This document shows positions 9,131 to 19,683 of a DNA stretch of 64,000 nucleotides, piece after piece (position 1 is the stretch's first letter; each line of letters starts with the position of its first letter). The position numbers and the translations under genes are program-made. The notes under the pieces are model-generated. The model worked only from the letters and a program-made list of their open reading frames with translations, did not search any database and had not been told where the DNA came from. The stretch lies in assembly GCF_024506435.1 (NCBI RefSeq), contig NZ_JANIET010000001.1:3472001-3536000 (forward strand), in the 5' to 3' direction. This DNA is from Pantoea trifolii (GTDB taxonomy: Bacteria; Pseudomonadota; Gammaproteobacteria; Enterobacterales; Enterobacteriaceae).

Positions 9131-9289
9131 ATGATTTCAGCCGATACGCCACTGAACCCGGTTGGCGATAATCTGGCACTACAGGGTATTAAGCCGAATG
9201 AGCGCGGTGTATTAATGGATCTCCGTGATCGTGTTGGGCATACGTTAGGGGTTGGCGAAACGCTGCTGAAAGAGTTGCTGATCACGTAA
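9131..9289 (+). pseudogene. Open frame after the in-frame TGA, likely gene fragment
   Basis: Starting at an ATG four codons after the TGA at 9119-9121 and in the same frame, 52 codons read MISADTPLNPVGDN... to LGVGETLLKELLIT. The composition is protein-like, but no ribosome-binding site is seen and no family is recognised. It may be the tail of the preceding small gene or an unrelated fragment brought next to it. Confidence 0.25.
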
Positions 9290-9914
9290 GATATTCGACA
9301 CGGCAGATTCACATCCTTTTAAGAAAGAATATTATTTTTTCCAGAACAGCCTCAACCTAATGCAACGAACGTGAATGACAGCTCACAGCGAATAGCGGAC
9401 CTTTTCTCTGGATGAGAAGCAGATTTAGAATCATGTATTAAGTCGCAGTCATCCATTTATATATTCGTTTCAGAGCCCTTCCTCTATAAGCATCAGGATC
9501 ATGAATCCCGCAAAAAACATAGCGGTTCCAAGTGGCGTATCACGATCACCTTTGTGAGCTTCCACCAATAGTTCTTCTGTCACCAGATAGAGCAAAGCCA
9601 CGAGACCAAATGAGAGAAAATAGGTCAGCCAGAACTCGCCCAATTGTGCCACCGGCGTGCCTAACATGGAACCGATTGGTAGTAGGAGCGCGATACCGGC
9701 TATGGCAACCAGCACTCTCATTTTGCTGCCCAGCAAAGCTTTCAAATTGCCAACGACCGAAAGCCCAAGAAAAAGGATTTCAAGCGTCAGTGCCAGCGTA
9801 AGCATAATGCCGGTCTTCGCGCCTGCAGCGAAACTGATGCCCAATACTAAACCGTCAATAAAGATGTCTATGCCGATGGCTATCAGCATGCCTGATTTAC
9901 TGGCCATGTAGTGG

Positions 9915-11083
<1,169 letters not shown>

Positions 11084-11556
11084 TCGGACACCTGTGTTGT
11101 TCTGAGGTGAGCATATCACCTCTGTTCAGGTGGCCAAATTCAGTAAACCACTACACCACCTTCTCTCCGTAGTGTTGAATAAGCATCATCAGAACGACAC
11201 CTGTCACACCTCCGGCAATGACTGCCATCATTGAATGCTGTTTTAGCCCTGGTAGCACTTCGGTAGCTGCTGCTGAGAAGATCACTCCAGCGGTAAAGTG
11301 ATGTATCAGACTCATGGTTTTTTCGCCGGGCTGGCGGAAAAGCGCAGCACCGGCACCCGCTACAGCAGCGCTGACAGGAAAGAGGGTGTAAAGTAGCGTC
11401 ATGAGCATGCGAAGGTCCTTTGGATGATAGTCAAGTTCCAGCGAGGAAGGGATATCACGATGTCAGGCTATTATTTACCAAAAGAAAGGCACGAATCATC
11501 GCGCCTGACATCGCTACTTGCTGAGTCAAATAGCGTTAAGAAAGAGAGGGAGTTCT

Positions 11557-12129
11557 TTAGTTAAGCAAACCCAGATGTTCAACGAGGATCGAGCTGCCAA
11601 TACCGATAAGCACCAGACCGCCGAGAATTTCCGCCCATTTACCAATTTTTGCGCCAAGAAATCTACCCAGCAACATGCCGCTTGCCGCCATCAGTGTTGT
11701 CGCTGCACCGATCGTCAGTGCCGTCACCACGATGTTTACCTGCAGAAATGCCAGCCCTACGCCAACTGCCATGGCATCAAGGCTGGTAGCAATGGCTGTC
11801 GTGACAAGAAGCCAGAAACCATGACGATGTTGAACCACTTCTGGTTCGTTTGGATCTTTTCGGATGCCTTCCACGATCATGCGTGAACCCAGCACAAAGA
11901 GGAGTATGAACGCCACCCAGTGATCCCAGTTCATGATGAACTGGCTGGCCGCAAGCCCAATACCCCAGCCAATTACCGGCGTAATCGCTTCAATTATCCC
12001 GAAGATAAGTCCTGTGCGTAGCACTTCTTTAAAAGGTGGACGATGAAGTGCGGCACCTTTGCCAATGGCGGCGGCAAAAGCGTCCATCGACATACCAAAA
12101 GCCAGAATGATCACAGCATAAAAGCTCAT
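11557..12129 (-). CDS. mntP: Manganese efflux pump MntP
   Basis: A 190-residue inner-membrane protein (E. coli MntP has 188) with six hydrophobic segments. It carries the two internally repeated acidic motifs [15 protein letters not shown] (TM1) and [15 protein letters not shown] (TM4), whose aspartates are the expected Mn2+ ligands. It exports Mn2+ from the cytoplasm. In E. coli mntP is controlled by a yybP-ykoY riboswitch and MntR; I see neither the riboswitch core nor an MntR box in the 270 bp upstream here. Confidence 0.93.
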   Translation of the reverse strand: MSFYAVIILAFGMSMDAFAAAIGKGAALHRPPFKEVLRTGLIFGIIEAITPVIGWGIGLAASQFIMNWDHWVAFILLFVLGSRMIVEGIRKDPNEPEVVQHRHGFWLLVTTAIATSLDAMAVGVGLAFLQVNIVVTALTIGAATTLMAASGMLLGRFLGAKIGKWAEILGGLVLIGIGSSILVEHLGLLN

Positions 12130-12318
12130 AACTGATTCCAGGGACAGCTCTCGAAATGGAAAAAGAGAGCGTTAGATTTTAATAGGTCGCTATCCTGCCA
12201 TAAATTAACAAATAAAAAAACCTTAAAATTCATCATCTTATAGACACGGCTAAGTTTAATAGCCCGTGCTATAGATGCCTGCAAATCAATCAGATTGGGA
12301 ACTTTTTACTGGGCCATG

Positions 12319-12334
12319 AATGGCAATTGCCATT
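12319..12334. promoter_or_regulatory. Perfect 16-bp palindrome between mntP and cytochrome b561
   Basis: AATGGCAATTGCCATT is fully self-complementary and sits inside a wider dyad with GGGC (12311-12314) and GCCC (12337-12340). It lies in the divergent promoter region, about 68 bp before the cytochrome gene, a plausible operator for either gene. I do not recognise the regulator. Confidence 0.45.
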
Positions 12335-12401
12335 TAGCCCTTAATCTTGAGATAAGAATTGGCTGATATAGTGAGATAACTTTTCAGGTAGGAACCAATC
12401 A

Positions 12402-12926
12402 ATGCTGAACAAATATGCTCGCCCACAAATCTATTTTCACTGGCTAACGGTACTACTACTCATCATTGCTTACGCCACAATTGAGTTACGCGGATTGGCA
12501 GATAAAGGTACCTGGCAGCGTAATGCTGTCATCATCACACATTTCTCCGCCGGTTTTTGCGTGCTGATTTGTATGGTTGCTCGTCTGTATATGCGCAGCC
12601 GCTACATTACCCCTGCCATAACGCCGCCGGTGTCGCGCTGGCAGACCGGGCTATCGCATCTCGTACATTCGCTGCTTTATGTGCTTTTCATTGTTTTACC
12701 TGTGCTGGGCCTGACGTCACGCTATCTGCGCGGCAAAGAGTGGTCACTGTTTGGACTGAATATGCCGGTCGCAACAATTCCCGATCCCGCCACAGCGTCA
12801 ACACTCATTAGCTGGCATGAAACGTTAGCGCCATTGGGCTACTGGCTGATCGGTCTTCATGCGCTGGCGGCCATCTTCCACCACTACTTTCTGCGGGATA
12901 ACACTTTGCGCCGGATGATGCCCTAA
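12402..12926 (+). CDS. Cytochrome b561 family protein
   Basis: A 174-residue di-haem membrane protein with four hydrophobic segments. Histidines in YFHWLTVLL (TM1), IITHFSAGF (TM2), LSHLVHSLLY (TM3) and GLHALAAIFHHYF (TM4) are the expected haem ligands and ubiquinol-site neighbours. It resembles the E. coli CybB/YceJ group (about 176-188 residues), which passes electrons between ubiquinol and superoxide or a periplasmic partner. No partner gene such as yceI is adjacent. A weak AGG (12390-12392) precedes the ATG. Confidence 0.88.
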   Translation: MLNKYARPQIYFHWLTVLLLIIAYATIELRGLADKGTWQRNAVIITHFSAGFCVLICMVARLYMRSRYITPAITPPVSRWQTGLSHLVHSLLYVLFIVLPVLGLTSRYLRGKEWSLFGLNMPVATIPDPATASTLISWHETLAPLGYWLIGLHALAAIFHHYFLRDNTLRRMMP

Positions 12927-13323
12927 ATAGACGGCTTTACTGATAGCGAATGTGAAGGATCGCATTATTTTAAAGCCGGTAATGAAGAATGGTCGGTTCT
13001 CTTCTCAAATCTATTAAAAAGAAATACGGCACGTGAGCGTTAATGAAGCCTGGTAACAGGATGGGCATTGTAATTGGCGTAAATAATACGCTCAGGTTGC
13101 AGGCCCAATTCTTCCACGAATCTGCCGAAGCGGTGCCCATCGCTGGAGCCGCGATGGGCAAAATAGAAAAAATCTGCCAACGCCCTATGCAATTAACGCC
13201 GGGTCTGCAGTCGAGAAGCGGAAGTTTGAAGTGGCTCTCACCTCTGATGAAGGTATGACTTAAAATTGCGGTGTTAATCAATGTGGCGCAAGTCATATAA
13301 CTGGGATGCTTCGCGGTGTCGCG
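12927..13323. other. Intergenic region with a gene fragment
   Basis: About 400 bp without an intact gene. The only protein-like stretch is the 50-codon minus-strand frame listed at 13040-13192. The rest shows no promoter or repeat that I recognise. Confidence 0.5.
13040..13192 (-). pseudogene. Possible C-terminal gene fragment
   Basis: In one minus-strand frame about 50 codons read as a plausible protein end, with ALADFFYFAHRGSSDGHRFG and FVEELGLQPERIIYANYN, ending at TAA. There is a stop just upstream and no ATG; the only start would be TTG. No family is recognised. It may be a decayed gene, as expected next to the IS-bearing region. Confidence 0.3.
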
Positions 13324-13749
13324 CTAGCACGTTTTATCGCCGTCAGCCCAGCGCTTGATATCAATTATCTTTGGCGACCGAATTCCCGTGCTCAAGACGT
13401 TCTTGGTTGTATACAGGGAGACCTGTGCGTTGTCACCATGCCGGCTTTCGATCTCAATTAGCGTGTTATTTATCAACAATCCCTGTGAAAGGAACTTTTG
13501 ATTAATCTCCCCTGCTTTGCGCTCACCATCAAATTCGCTCAGTACGATGACCGGATTTCCTGAATATGCCTCATATTCGAGGCACTGTCTTGCCATGTAC
13601 CTTAGGGTTCGATAAGTATCAGATGAGCCTGCCTTGTTCACGAAACTGCCGTCAAAAGAGGATTGGCTGCTTTTTAGTTCACTGACCGTAATAGCGCACC
13701 CGCTGAGTGAGAGCGAAATTAACAGGCTTGCAAGAACAACGTATTTCAC
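13324..13749 (-). CDS. Putative lipoprotein downstream of the sensor kinase
   Basis: A 141-residue protein with a lipoprotein signal peptide: lysine at position 2, a hydrophobic core and the lipobox LSGC with cysteine 18. I chose the GTG at 13749 because GGAG lies 7-8 bp upstream; an ATG at 13764 would lengthen the n-region and place the ribosome site inside the gene. The mature part has no recognised domain. It lies about 60 bp after the histidine kinase on the same strand, so it is probably co-transcribed and may serve the same envelope-stress response. Confidence 0.7.
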   Translation of the reverse strand: MKYVVLASLLISLSLSGCAITVSELKSSQSSFDGSFVNKAGSSDTYRTLRYMARQCLEYEAYSGNPVIVLSEFDGERKAGEINQKFLSQGLLINNTLIEIESRHGDNAQVSLYTTKNVLSTGIRSPKIIDIKRWADGDKTC

Positions 13750-13810
13750 GTTTAACTCCATCATTCAGGTAACGGCCATTCGCCGGGGCGGATCAACGTT
13801 GTCTTTGCTT

Positions 13811-15202
13811 TCAGGCGGACTTGTGATTTGGGAAATCAACCGAAACCATCAGCCCACCTTCTGCCGACGTACTGAGGCTTACGCTGATGTTGTGTTGCTG
13901 CGCAACGGCTTTAACGATGGCAAGCCCCAGCCCACTCCCGCTTTGCATCTGGTTAGGATCCCGAAAAAATCTGTCAAACACGCGCTCCCTCAATTCAACG
14001 GGAATGCCAGGCCCTGCATCTGAAACACGTAACTGCGTGGATTGATTTAAGGATCGTAATTCCACCTCAATGCTCCCGCCCCAGGGGCTATACTTCACGG
14101 CATTTTCAACTACGTTATCGATAAGCGACATCAACCGTTCCCTGACGCCAGTCACCCAGATTTCCTCTTCGGCGTAAAATTCAAGTTCAATCCTGCGTTC
14201 CGCCGCGAGCGGTACCAGCCCGGCCATGCGTTCTTGTATCAGTGTTGTCAGCGGCAAAGGCTCCATAACCATGTCAATGCGCGCTTCACTGTGCATCAAC
14301 AGCAGCAACTGATTGACCAGACGAGCCGCACGGCTGTTGCTGCGAACAATGCCCGCAAGCAACTCTTTATGGCTGTCACTGCTCACATAAGACTCCAGCG
14401 CCTCAACATTGATTCGCATCGCCGCCAGAGGGGTACGTAACTCGTGAGCAGCATCGGCAATGAAAACGCGCTCCCGTTCAGTGCTTTCCCGCACCCTGGC
14501 AAGAAATCCATTAACCGCGTCAACCATCTGACGAAGCTCCCTGTGCTTTGGCACTGCTTTTAAGGGCGAGAGATCGTCAGGCGTGCGCAAGGACACTTCA
14601 TTTACCACCTTATTCCATGGGCGCATTGCAATGCGGATCGACAGCCACGCGGGGAACAAGAGAAAAGGAATGCATACCAGCAGCGGCATCACGTAGTAGC
14701 CACGCGAGTTCAAGTAGATAAAGAAATTCCAGCCTCCAGCAGGGGTGATAAGCGTGACCTCTGTGTCGGCGTTCCCGGACTTTAAGGTACGGCTGTTCCA
14801 GGCGCGACCATCACTCTCCACTCGCTCAATTTTTCCATAACGGCTATTTATCACTCCGACTGGCGCACCATCAGAGGCATAAATTATCTCTTTATTCTCG
14901 CGTACGATAAGGCTGATTGAGAGTGCTGGATCTTCACCGCCGCCATAATTTTCCCGTACTGCCTTACTTAATGCAGCCAGCACATACGTTCGCTCCTGCG
15001 GGCGATCGTCCATACTCTTAACCACCGTAAAAATGGTTTCGTACGTCTTACTGCCCGTTAATATCGGCGGACTTCGTAAGTCCTCCCACAAAACGTAAGT
15101 CAGAAAAAGACACCAGAGCAGAGTGAGCAATAGCATCTGCGCTACCATAATTCGCCGTACGAACGTTGGGGTTCTCAGATGGCGCCAGACATTTCGCATC
15201 AA
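13811..15202 (-). CDS. Sensor histidine kinase (QseC/TctE-like)
   Basis: A 463-residue inner-membrane kinase. TM1 covers about residues 18-40, a periplasmic sensor loop about 41-170 and TM2 about 171-193, followed by a HAMP-like linker. The HisKA H-box is IADAAHELRTPLAAMR. The ATPase domain has the N-box NVVENAVKYSPWGG, G1 DAGPGIP, the F-box RFFRD and G2 GSGLGLAIV, all intact. Its ATG overlaps the stop of the response regulator gene by 4 bp, so both are translated together. The signal is unknown; the divergent MipA/OmpV gene and the lipoprotein suggest envelope sensing. Confidence 0.9.
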   Translation of the reverse strand: MMRNVWRHLRTPTFVRRIMVAQMLLLTLLWCLFLTYVLWEDLRSPPILTGSKTYETIFTVVKSMDDRPQERTYVLAALSKAVRENYGGGEDPALSISLIVRENKEIIYASDGAPVGVINSRYGKIERVESDGRAWNSRTLKSGNADTEVTLITPAGGWNFFIYLNSRGYYVMPLLVCIPFLLFPAWLSIRIAMRPWNKVVNEVSLRTPDDLSPLKAVPKHRELRQMVDAVNGFLARVRESTERERVFIADAAHELRTPLAAMRINVEALESYVSSDSHKELLAGIVRSNSRAARLVNQLLLLMHSEARIDMVMEPLPLTTLIQERMAGLVPLAAERRIELEFYAEEEIWVTGVRERLMSLIDNVVENAVKYSPWGGSIEVELRSLNQSTQLRVSDAGPGIPVELRERVFDRFFRDPNQMQSGSGLGLAIVKAVAQQHNISVSLSTSAEGGLMVSVDFPNHKSA

Positions 15203-15876
15203 CCTGCTCCCTTCTGAATGGCTACGGTATCAATGACATACCCAACGCCCCTCACCGTTCGCACATAGCCTTCGCCGATTTTGCGACGCAAATTCCCCAT
15301 ATGCACATCAAGCGCATTACTCATATTTTCTTTTGCGCCGAAGATCCTTTCTTCCAGAAAACTACGAGTCAGCACGCGGTCAGTGCGTAACATCAACGTT
15401 TCAAGCAGCGCGTATTCACTTGCCGTCAACTCAACATGCCGTGCATTCACGGTCACGCGTCGTGTGGGCACAAACAGTGATAATCCGCGAAGTTCTATCG
15501 CCTCGTTCTGAAAACCATAACTGCGGCGCGCAAGCGCTCTCACCCTCGCCAGCAACTCGGCGAGAACAAACGGTTTGACGAGATAGTCGTCTGCACCCGC
15601 GTCCAGCCCGGAAAGGCGATCGTGCAGTGTGCCTCGCGCCGTCAGGATGATGACGGGAATGCTCTTAAGCTGCTGACGCAAGCACCCCATCAGGCTCATG
15701 CCATCGCCATCGGGTAATCCGAGGTCGAGCAACACAAGTTCAGGCACACAGACATCAAGCTGACGCTGCGCATCCTCTTTGCGGCGAACCCATATAACAT
15801 CAAACCCTTGATCTGCAAGGGCAATACGTATGCCGTTACCGAGATCCAGGTCGTCTTCAATTAGGAGTATTTTCAC
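15199..15876 (-). CDS. OmpR-family response regulator
   Basis: A 225-residue regulator. The receiver domain (1-118) has the acidic pair ED8-D9, the phospho-acceptor D51 in LVLLDLGLPDG, threonine in ILTARG and the conserved lysine in LVKPF. The C-terminal winged helix (about 128-222) includes LTASEYALLETLM and RTVRGVGYVID. It is the first gene of the regulator-kinase-lipoprotein operon. The divergent mipA-like gene starts about 200 bp away and is a likely target. Confidence 0.92.
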   Translation of the reverse strand: MKILLIEDDLDLGNGIRIALADQGFDVIWVRRKEDAQRQLDVCVPELVLLDLGLPDGDGMSLMGCLRQQLKSIPVIILTARGTLHDRLSGLDAGADDYLVKPFVLAELLARVRALARRSYGFQNEAIELRGLSLFVPTRRVTVNARHVELTASEYALLETLMLRTDRVLTRSFLEERIFGAKENMSNALDVHMGNLRRKIGEGYVRTVRGVGYVIDTVAIQKGAG

Positions 15877-16082
15877 AATGGTTACGGTATCAGCAGTGAA
15901 TGAAGAACGTCTGAAGAAAAAAACGGTATCAGGAAATCTATCAGCTTTGCAGCATCTGTGGTTGCTTCACCCTTTCTTCATTTTTGGCTCATGAGAACTT
16001 TAGCGGGCGCATCCAAAATGAACGTTCTGGCGGTTACAACCCGCTTGCATCGTAATCATTTGAATGCATAAGGACTTCTTTA

Positions 16083-16919
16083 ATGAGAAATAGCACACTG
16101 CGTCATAAGTTCCCCCTTTCACTCACGGGGTGCAGCCTGAAAAAAATGTTGTCGGGCGCAGTCCTGGCGTTACTGGCCACCCCGATACTGGCGGCAGCAC
16201 AGAATCAGGGCAACGCGTTGACGGTGGGAGGCGGCGCGAACGTGACGCCACGCTATTCTGGTTCGGACAAAAGCCGCGTCACGACTTCCCTGGTGCTTGA
16301 TTACACCATGGAAAATGGTTTCTTCGTCAGCTCCACGCGGGGCATCGGTTATGGCAATAACATCGGCAAATTTGATTACAACGCGGCGGTGAGCTATCGC
16401 GCAGGCCGTAAGGATCGCGACGTGGACAGTGACTCCCTCAGCGATGGCAGCGACTATTTGCGTGGTATGGGCGATGTCAAAGGCTCGGCTCTCGGTGTGC
16501 TTGGCCTGGGATACGGGGTGACCGACTGGCTCAATTTGCAATTGCAGGCTGAAGTGCCATTTTCTGAACAAAACAATGGCACGGCACTGCATTTTGGCAT
16601 TCATAGCCCGCTTTATACTTCACCGAATAATACGGTAACGCTGGCGCTGACCGGCAGTTGGGGGACGGACAAATACATGCAGACTTACTACGGAGTCAGT
16701 GCATCTCAATCGGCCGCATCAAGGTTTATCCGATATGATGCCGGATCGGGAATTTATGCCTGGTCGATGAATCTTGACTGGACACACAAGTTCAATGAAG
16801 ACTGGAGCGTGATTGCCGCAGCAGGCGTTACGCAGTTAACGGGAGATGCGCGCAATAGCCCGTTTGTGCAACGAGAAACATCACCCACCGGAAGCCTGCT
16901 GGTAACATACCGCTTCTGA
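16083..16919 (+). CDS. MipA/OmpV family outer-membrane protein
   Basis: A 278-residue precursor with a signal peptide ending near LAAAQNQG; an alternative start at 16146 would give a more usual n-region. The mature part has the MipA/OmpV pattern: VGGGANVTPRYSGSDKSRV near the start, YGVSASQSAASRFIRYDAGSG in the last third, and a C-terminal LVTYRF that fits a beta-barrel. Members scaffold murein enzymes or respond to cationic peptides and osmolarity. AAGGA precedes the ATG. It is divergent from the two-component system, which suggests regulation by it. Confidence 0.87.
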   Translation: MRNSTLRHKFPLSLTGCSLKKMLSGAVLALLATPILAAAQNQGNALTVGGGANVTPRYSGSDKSRVTTSLVLDYTMENGFFVSSTRGIGYGNNIGKFDYNAAVSYRAGRKDRDVDSDSLSDGSDYLRGMGDVKGSALGVLGLGYGVTDWLNLQLQAEVPFSEQNNGTALHFGIHSPLYTSPNNTVTLALTGSWGTDKYMQTYYGVSASQSAASRFIRYDAGSGIYAWSMNLDWTHKFNEDWSVIAAAGVTQLTGDARNSPFVQRETSPTGSLLVTYRF

Positions 16920-16989
16920 TCGTTATTCAATGTGTGTTTCCCGCCAGCTTAGGGCACTAAGCGGACACGCAGACATCGTAGCGGCGATT

Positions 16990-17874
16990 TTAAAGGATGT
17001 CGGTCATCCATTCAGTAAAGGCACGCACCGTGGGAGAAAGGAAGCGTTGATGCGGGTATAGCAAAGTGACCGGGACTGAAGGCGGCTGCCAGTCGGCCAA
17101 CACTTCGACCAGCGCCCCCTTCTGCAGATGTTCAGAGACAATATTCTCAGCAAGCTGCGCCAGTCCGAAGCCTTCAAGACACATTTTTATATAAAGACCC
17201 GTTTCATTCACAGCGGCGTTTCCATTTACTGCTACAGACCGTGTTTCATTGCCACGAACAAAATGCAGTTCATTTACGCGCCGGGTCGAGGCGGAAAAAT
17301 AATGGATCGCACGATGCTTTAGCAACTCTTCAGGTGTCTCGGGAATCCCGTATTCATTGAGATAGTCTGGAGAGGCACAGGTTATCCATCGAAACCGGCC
17401 AAGCGGTCGGGCAACCAGCGAGGAGTCATTGAGCTCACTGGTTCTAATCACACAATCCACGCCCTCCTGAACCAGATCGACTTGTCGGTCACTTACACCG
17501 ATCATCAGATAAATATCCGGATAATGTCGGTAAAAATCCTTGAGCTTCGGCATAACAATGAACTGAGCGATCCCACCGGGCATGTCAACTCGTAGACGCC
17601 CCTGAGGACGTTTGACAGACGCTGCAAGGCTGGATTCCGAGTGTTCTATTAATGACAGGATCTCCCGGCACTGTGCAAGATACTGTAGGCCTTCAGGGGT
17701 GAGGCTGACGCGCCTTGTCGTCCGGTTAAGCAGACGCACCTTCAGGTATTTCTCCAGGTTTTTAATCGTACTGGTGACGGTGGAAGAAGGCAGTGACAGT
17801 GTTTCTGCAGCGCGTACAAAACTCCCGGCTTCAGCAACCCGTGTGAAAACCTGCATAGCCTGAATCCGATCCAT
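16990..17874 (-). CDS. LysR-family transcriptional regulator
   Basis: A 294-residue LTTR. The winged helix-turn-helix is at residues 1-60 (MDRIQAMQVFTRVAEAGSF, LPSSTVTSTIKNLEKYL, RLLNRTTRRVSLTPEG), followed by a linker helix and a periplasmic-binding-like effector domain (about 90-294; DMPGGIAQFIVMP, GVDCVIRTSEL). It is close to the subgroup that includes DmlR and many one-gene-target regulators. It is divergent from the amidohydrolase gene with a 129-bp gap, the classical arrangement for an LTTR controlling its neighbour and itself. Confidence 0.9.
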   Translation of the reverse strand: MDRIQAMQVFTRVAEAGSFVRAAETLSLPSSTVTSTIKNLEKYLKVRLLNRTTRRVSLTPEGLQYLAQCREILSLIEHSESSLAASVKRPQGRLRVDMPGGIAQFIVMPKLKDFYRHYPDIYLMIGVSDRQVDLVQEGVDCVIRTSELNDSSLVARPLGRFRWITCASPDYLNEYGIPETPEELLKHRAIHYFSASTRRVNELHFVRGNETRSVAVNGNAAVNETGLYIKMCLEGFGLAQLAENIVSEHLQKGALVEVLADWQPPSVPVTLLYPHQRFLSPTVRAFTEWMTDIL

Positions 17875-18003
17875 CGTGTTTCTCCCGGATGAAGTTAGTC
17901 TGATTGTTCGGGAATTATGAATTATGAAAACGTTTTACGCATCTTTTTAAGGTCAATGGCGTGGCGTATCGTTTCCCCATTAATCAGAAAAGAGGCCGGT
18001 TTA

Positions 18004-19401
18004 ATGACCGATTACATCAGAAATATTATTCATAATCAGAATGTCACTTCACAGGCCACGTTGATTCGTGGCGCTACCCTACTGAGCATGGACGAGAACG
18101 TCGGTAACATTGAACGCGGTGATATTCTTATTAACGGCTCAATGATTACCGCAGTGTGCCAGCACCTTGAAGCCCCGGGTGCGCAGGTCATTGATGCCAC
18201 CAACATGATCGCCATGCCGGGAATGGTCGATTCTCATCGTCACGCATGGGAAGGACAGCTGCGCCGAATTAACCCAAACGCTACCTGCCTGGACGACTAC
18301 AGCAACGCCACGCACTTCTCCTTCGCTAAATATTACCGTCCTGCCGATATCTATGTTGGCAATCTGCTGACGGCGCTGGGCGCGATTGACGCGGGCATTA
18401 CCACGATGATCGATAACTCACACAACAGCCGAACCGCAGCGCATTCCGATGCCGCCGTCGAAGCCTTGCTTGATGCCGGCATTCGTGCCATTCATGCTTC
18501 CGGCGCACCGGTTGCTGGCGAATGGGATAAAGCGCACTGGCCGGGAAACTGGCAGCGTCTGCAGGATAAGTATTTCAGCGACAACCCTGAAAGCCTGGTC
18601 TCTCTCGCCGTCATGGCTCAGCTGGAGCCGGAGTTATGGGCCGAGGCCCGCAGGCTGGGACTGTCGATTGTCACTGAGTTCTTTGGCGCTGAGATGGGGT
18701 CTGAACTTGAGTCGCTGCATCAGCAGGGGCTGCTGGGTCCGGATAATATTTTCAATCACTGCACGGCGCTGCCCGACCGGGGATGGAAAATTCTCCAGGA
18801 GGCCGGTGTCCGGGTTAATGTCTGCCCGCGCTCAGATTCGCACTATGGCATCGAAAGTGGGATGTTCGCCATTGAGGCCGCGCAGCGTCATGGCATCAAT
18901 CCTGGCCTGAGCGTAGACAATGAAACCTCGTACAGCACCGATATGTTTATGGAGATGCGCGTCGCCTTTTACCTGCAGCGCGTGATGGGCATGCATCAGC
19001 AGCAGTGCTGCGATTCTGAACATGCGCTGAAAACGCTTCCGGCGGCGCAACTTCTTAAAGCTGCGACTCTTGATGGCGCTGCCTGTGCAGGGCTGCAGGA
19101 CAAAGTGGGCAGCCTGACGCCGGGCAAACAAGCCGACCTGGTGCTGATTAGCGTCAGTGATCTCAATCTTTACCCGTCCGGCAATGCCTTTGGCACGGTG
19201 GTTCATGCCGCCGAGCGCAGCAACATCGATACTGTCATGATTGGGGGACGCATCGTTAAACAGAACGGTAAGGTGCTGGGCGTAGACAGCGCGCGACTAC
19301 GAGCGGCGATTGATGAGTCGCGTGAGCACCTTTTTGCAGCCTCTGGCTACCAGCCTGACATTTTTGCTGACACCTTCCTACCGCTGGTGCAGGCCGACTG
19401 A
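18004..19401 (+). CDS. Amidohydrolase-superfamily deaminase/hydrolase (ATZ/TRZ type)
   Basis: A 465-residue cytoplasmic TIM-barrel metal hydrolase. The N-terminal beta-sandwich (LIRGATLLSMDENVGNIERG, ILINGSMITAV) leads to the metal motif MPGMVDSHRHAWEG (H-R-H). Later ligands are H in IFNHCTALPD and D in LSVDNETSYSTDMF, and the C-terminal GKQADLVLISV closes the fold. Similar proteins are cytosine, guanine or 8-oxoguanine deaminases. The ATG at 18004 has AGAGG upstream; an in-frame ATG at 17917 would give an unusual extension. The gene is paired with a divergent LysR regulator. The substrate is not determined. Confidence 0.85.
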   Translation: MTDYIRNIIHNQNVTSQATLIRGATLLSMDENVGNIERGDILINGSMITAVCQHLEAPGAQVIDATNMIAMPGMVDSHRHAWEGQLRRINPNATCLDDYSNATHFSFAKYYRPADIYVGNLLTALGAIDAGITTMIDNSHNSRTAAHSDAAVEALLDAGIRAIHASGAPVAGEWDKAHWPGNWQRLQDKYFSDNPESLVSLAVMAQLEPELWAEARRLGLSIVTEFFGAEMGSELESLHQQGLLGPDNIFNHCTALPDRGWKILQEAGVRVNVCPRSDSHYGIESGMFAIEAAQRHGINPGLSVDNETSYSTDMFMEMRVAFYLQRVMGMHQQQCCDSEHALKTLPAAQLLKAATLDGAACAGLQDKVGSLTPGKQADLVLISVSDLNLYPSGNAFGTVVHAAERSNIDTVMIGGRIVKQNGKVLGVDSARLRAAIDESREHLFAASGYQPDIFADTFLPLVQAD

Positions 19402-19406
19402 CCAGG

Positions 19407-19629
19407 ATGAAAAGTATGGGTATGATCTATTACGTAATCGCGTTTGCCGCAGGTCTGGGGATCACCCTGCAGACGCCCCTGAACAGCCAGCTGGCAAAGG
19501 GGTTGGGCGGCGGCCCGGTCACTGCGGCGTCCGGTTTCGTTACTCAGGCTGGGGGGTATGGTTGTCATGCTGTTCGGACTTGCCGTCATGCTTTTCGGCG
19601 ATCGGCTCTCTGCACGTTTTCTGCAGTAA
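19407..19629 (+). pseudogene. DMT/YdcZ-type transporter remnant with an internal, out-of-frame deletion
   Basis: The first 40 codons (MIYYVIAFAAGLGITLQTPL, NSQLAKGLGGGPVTAA) are the start of a DUF606/YdcZ small transporter. They run straight into sequence whose +1 frame encodes the usual end of such a protein (GGMVVMLFGLAVMLFGDRLS, stop at 19627). The middle, usually about 80-90 residues, is missing and the join is out of frame. It starts 6 bp after the amidohydrolase stop, so an intact ancestor probably exported or imported the amidohydrolase's substrate or product. Confidence 0.7.
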
Positions 19630-19683
19630 CAGCGTTATCCACTTTTGCCATCGTGCAGGACCTTTCATATCTGAAGGATTATC

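Noticed and set aside
12130..12401. yybP-ykoY manganese riboswitch before mntP
   Set aside because: The conserved GGGGAGUAG-type core was not found on the minus strand; only a weak imperfect hairpin (CACGGCT/AGCCCGTG) is present.
12970..13296. 108-codon minus-strand frame as a gene
   Set aside because: No ribosome site and no protein-like conservation; a different frame (13040-13192) looks more like a real fragment.
16940..16975. Relation between GCACTAAGCGGACAC here and the hairpin at 21304
   Set aside because: Two loose matches are too few to define a repeat family.
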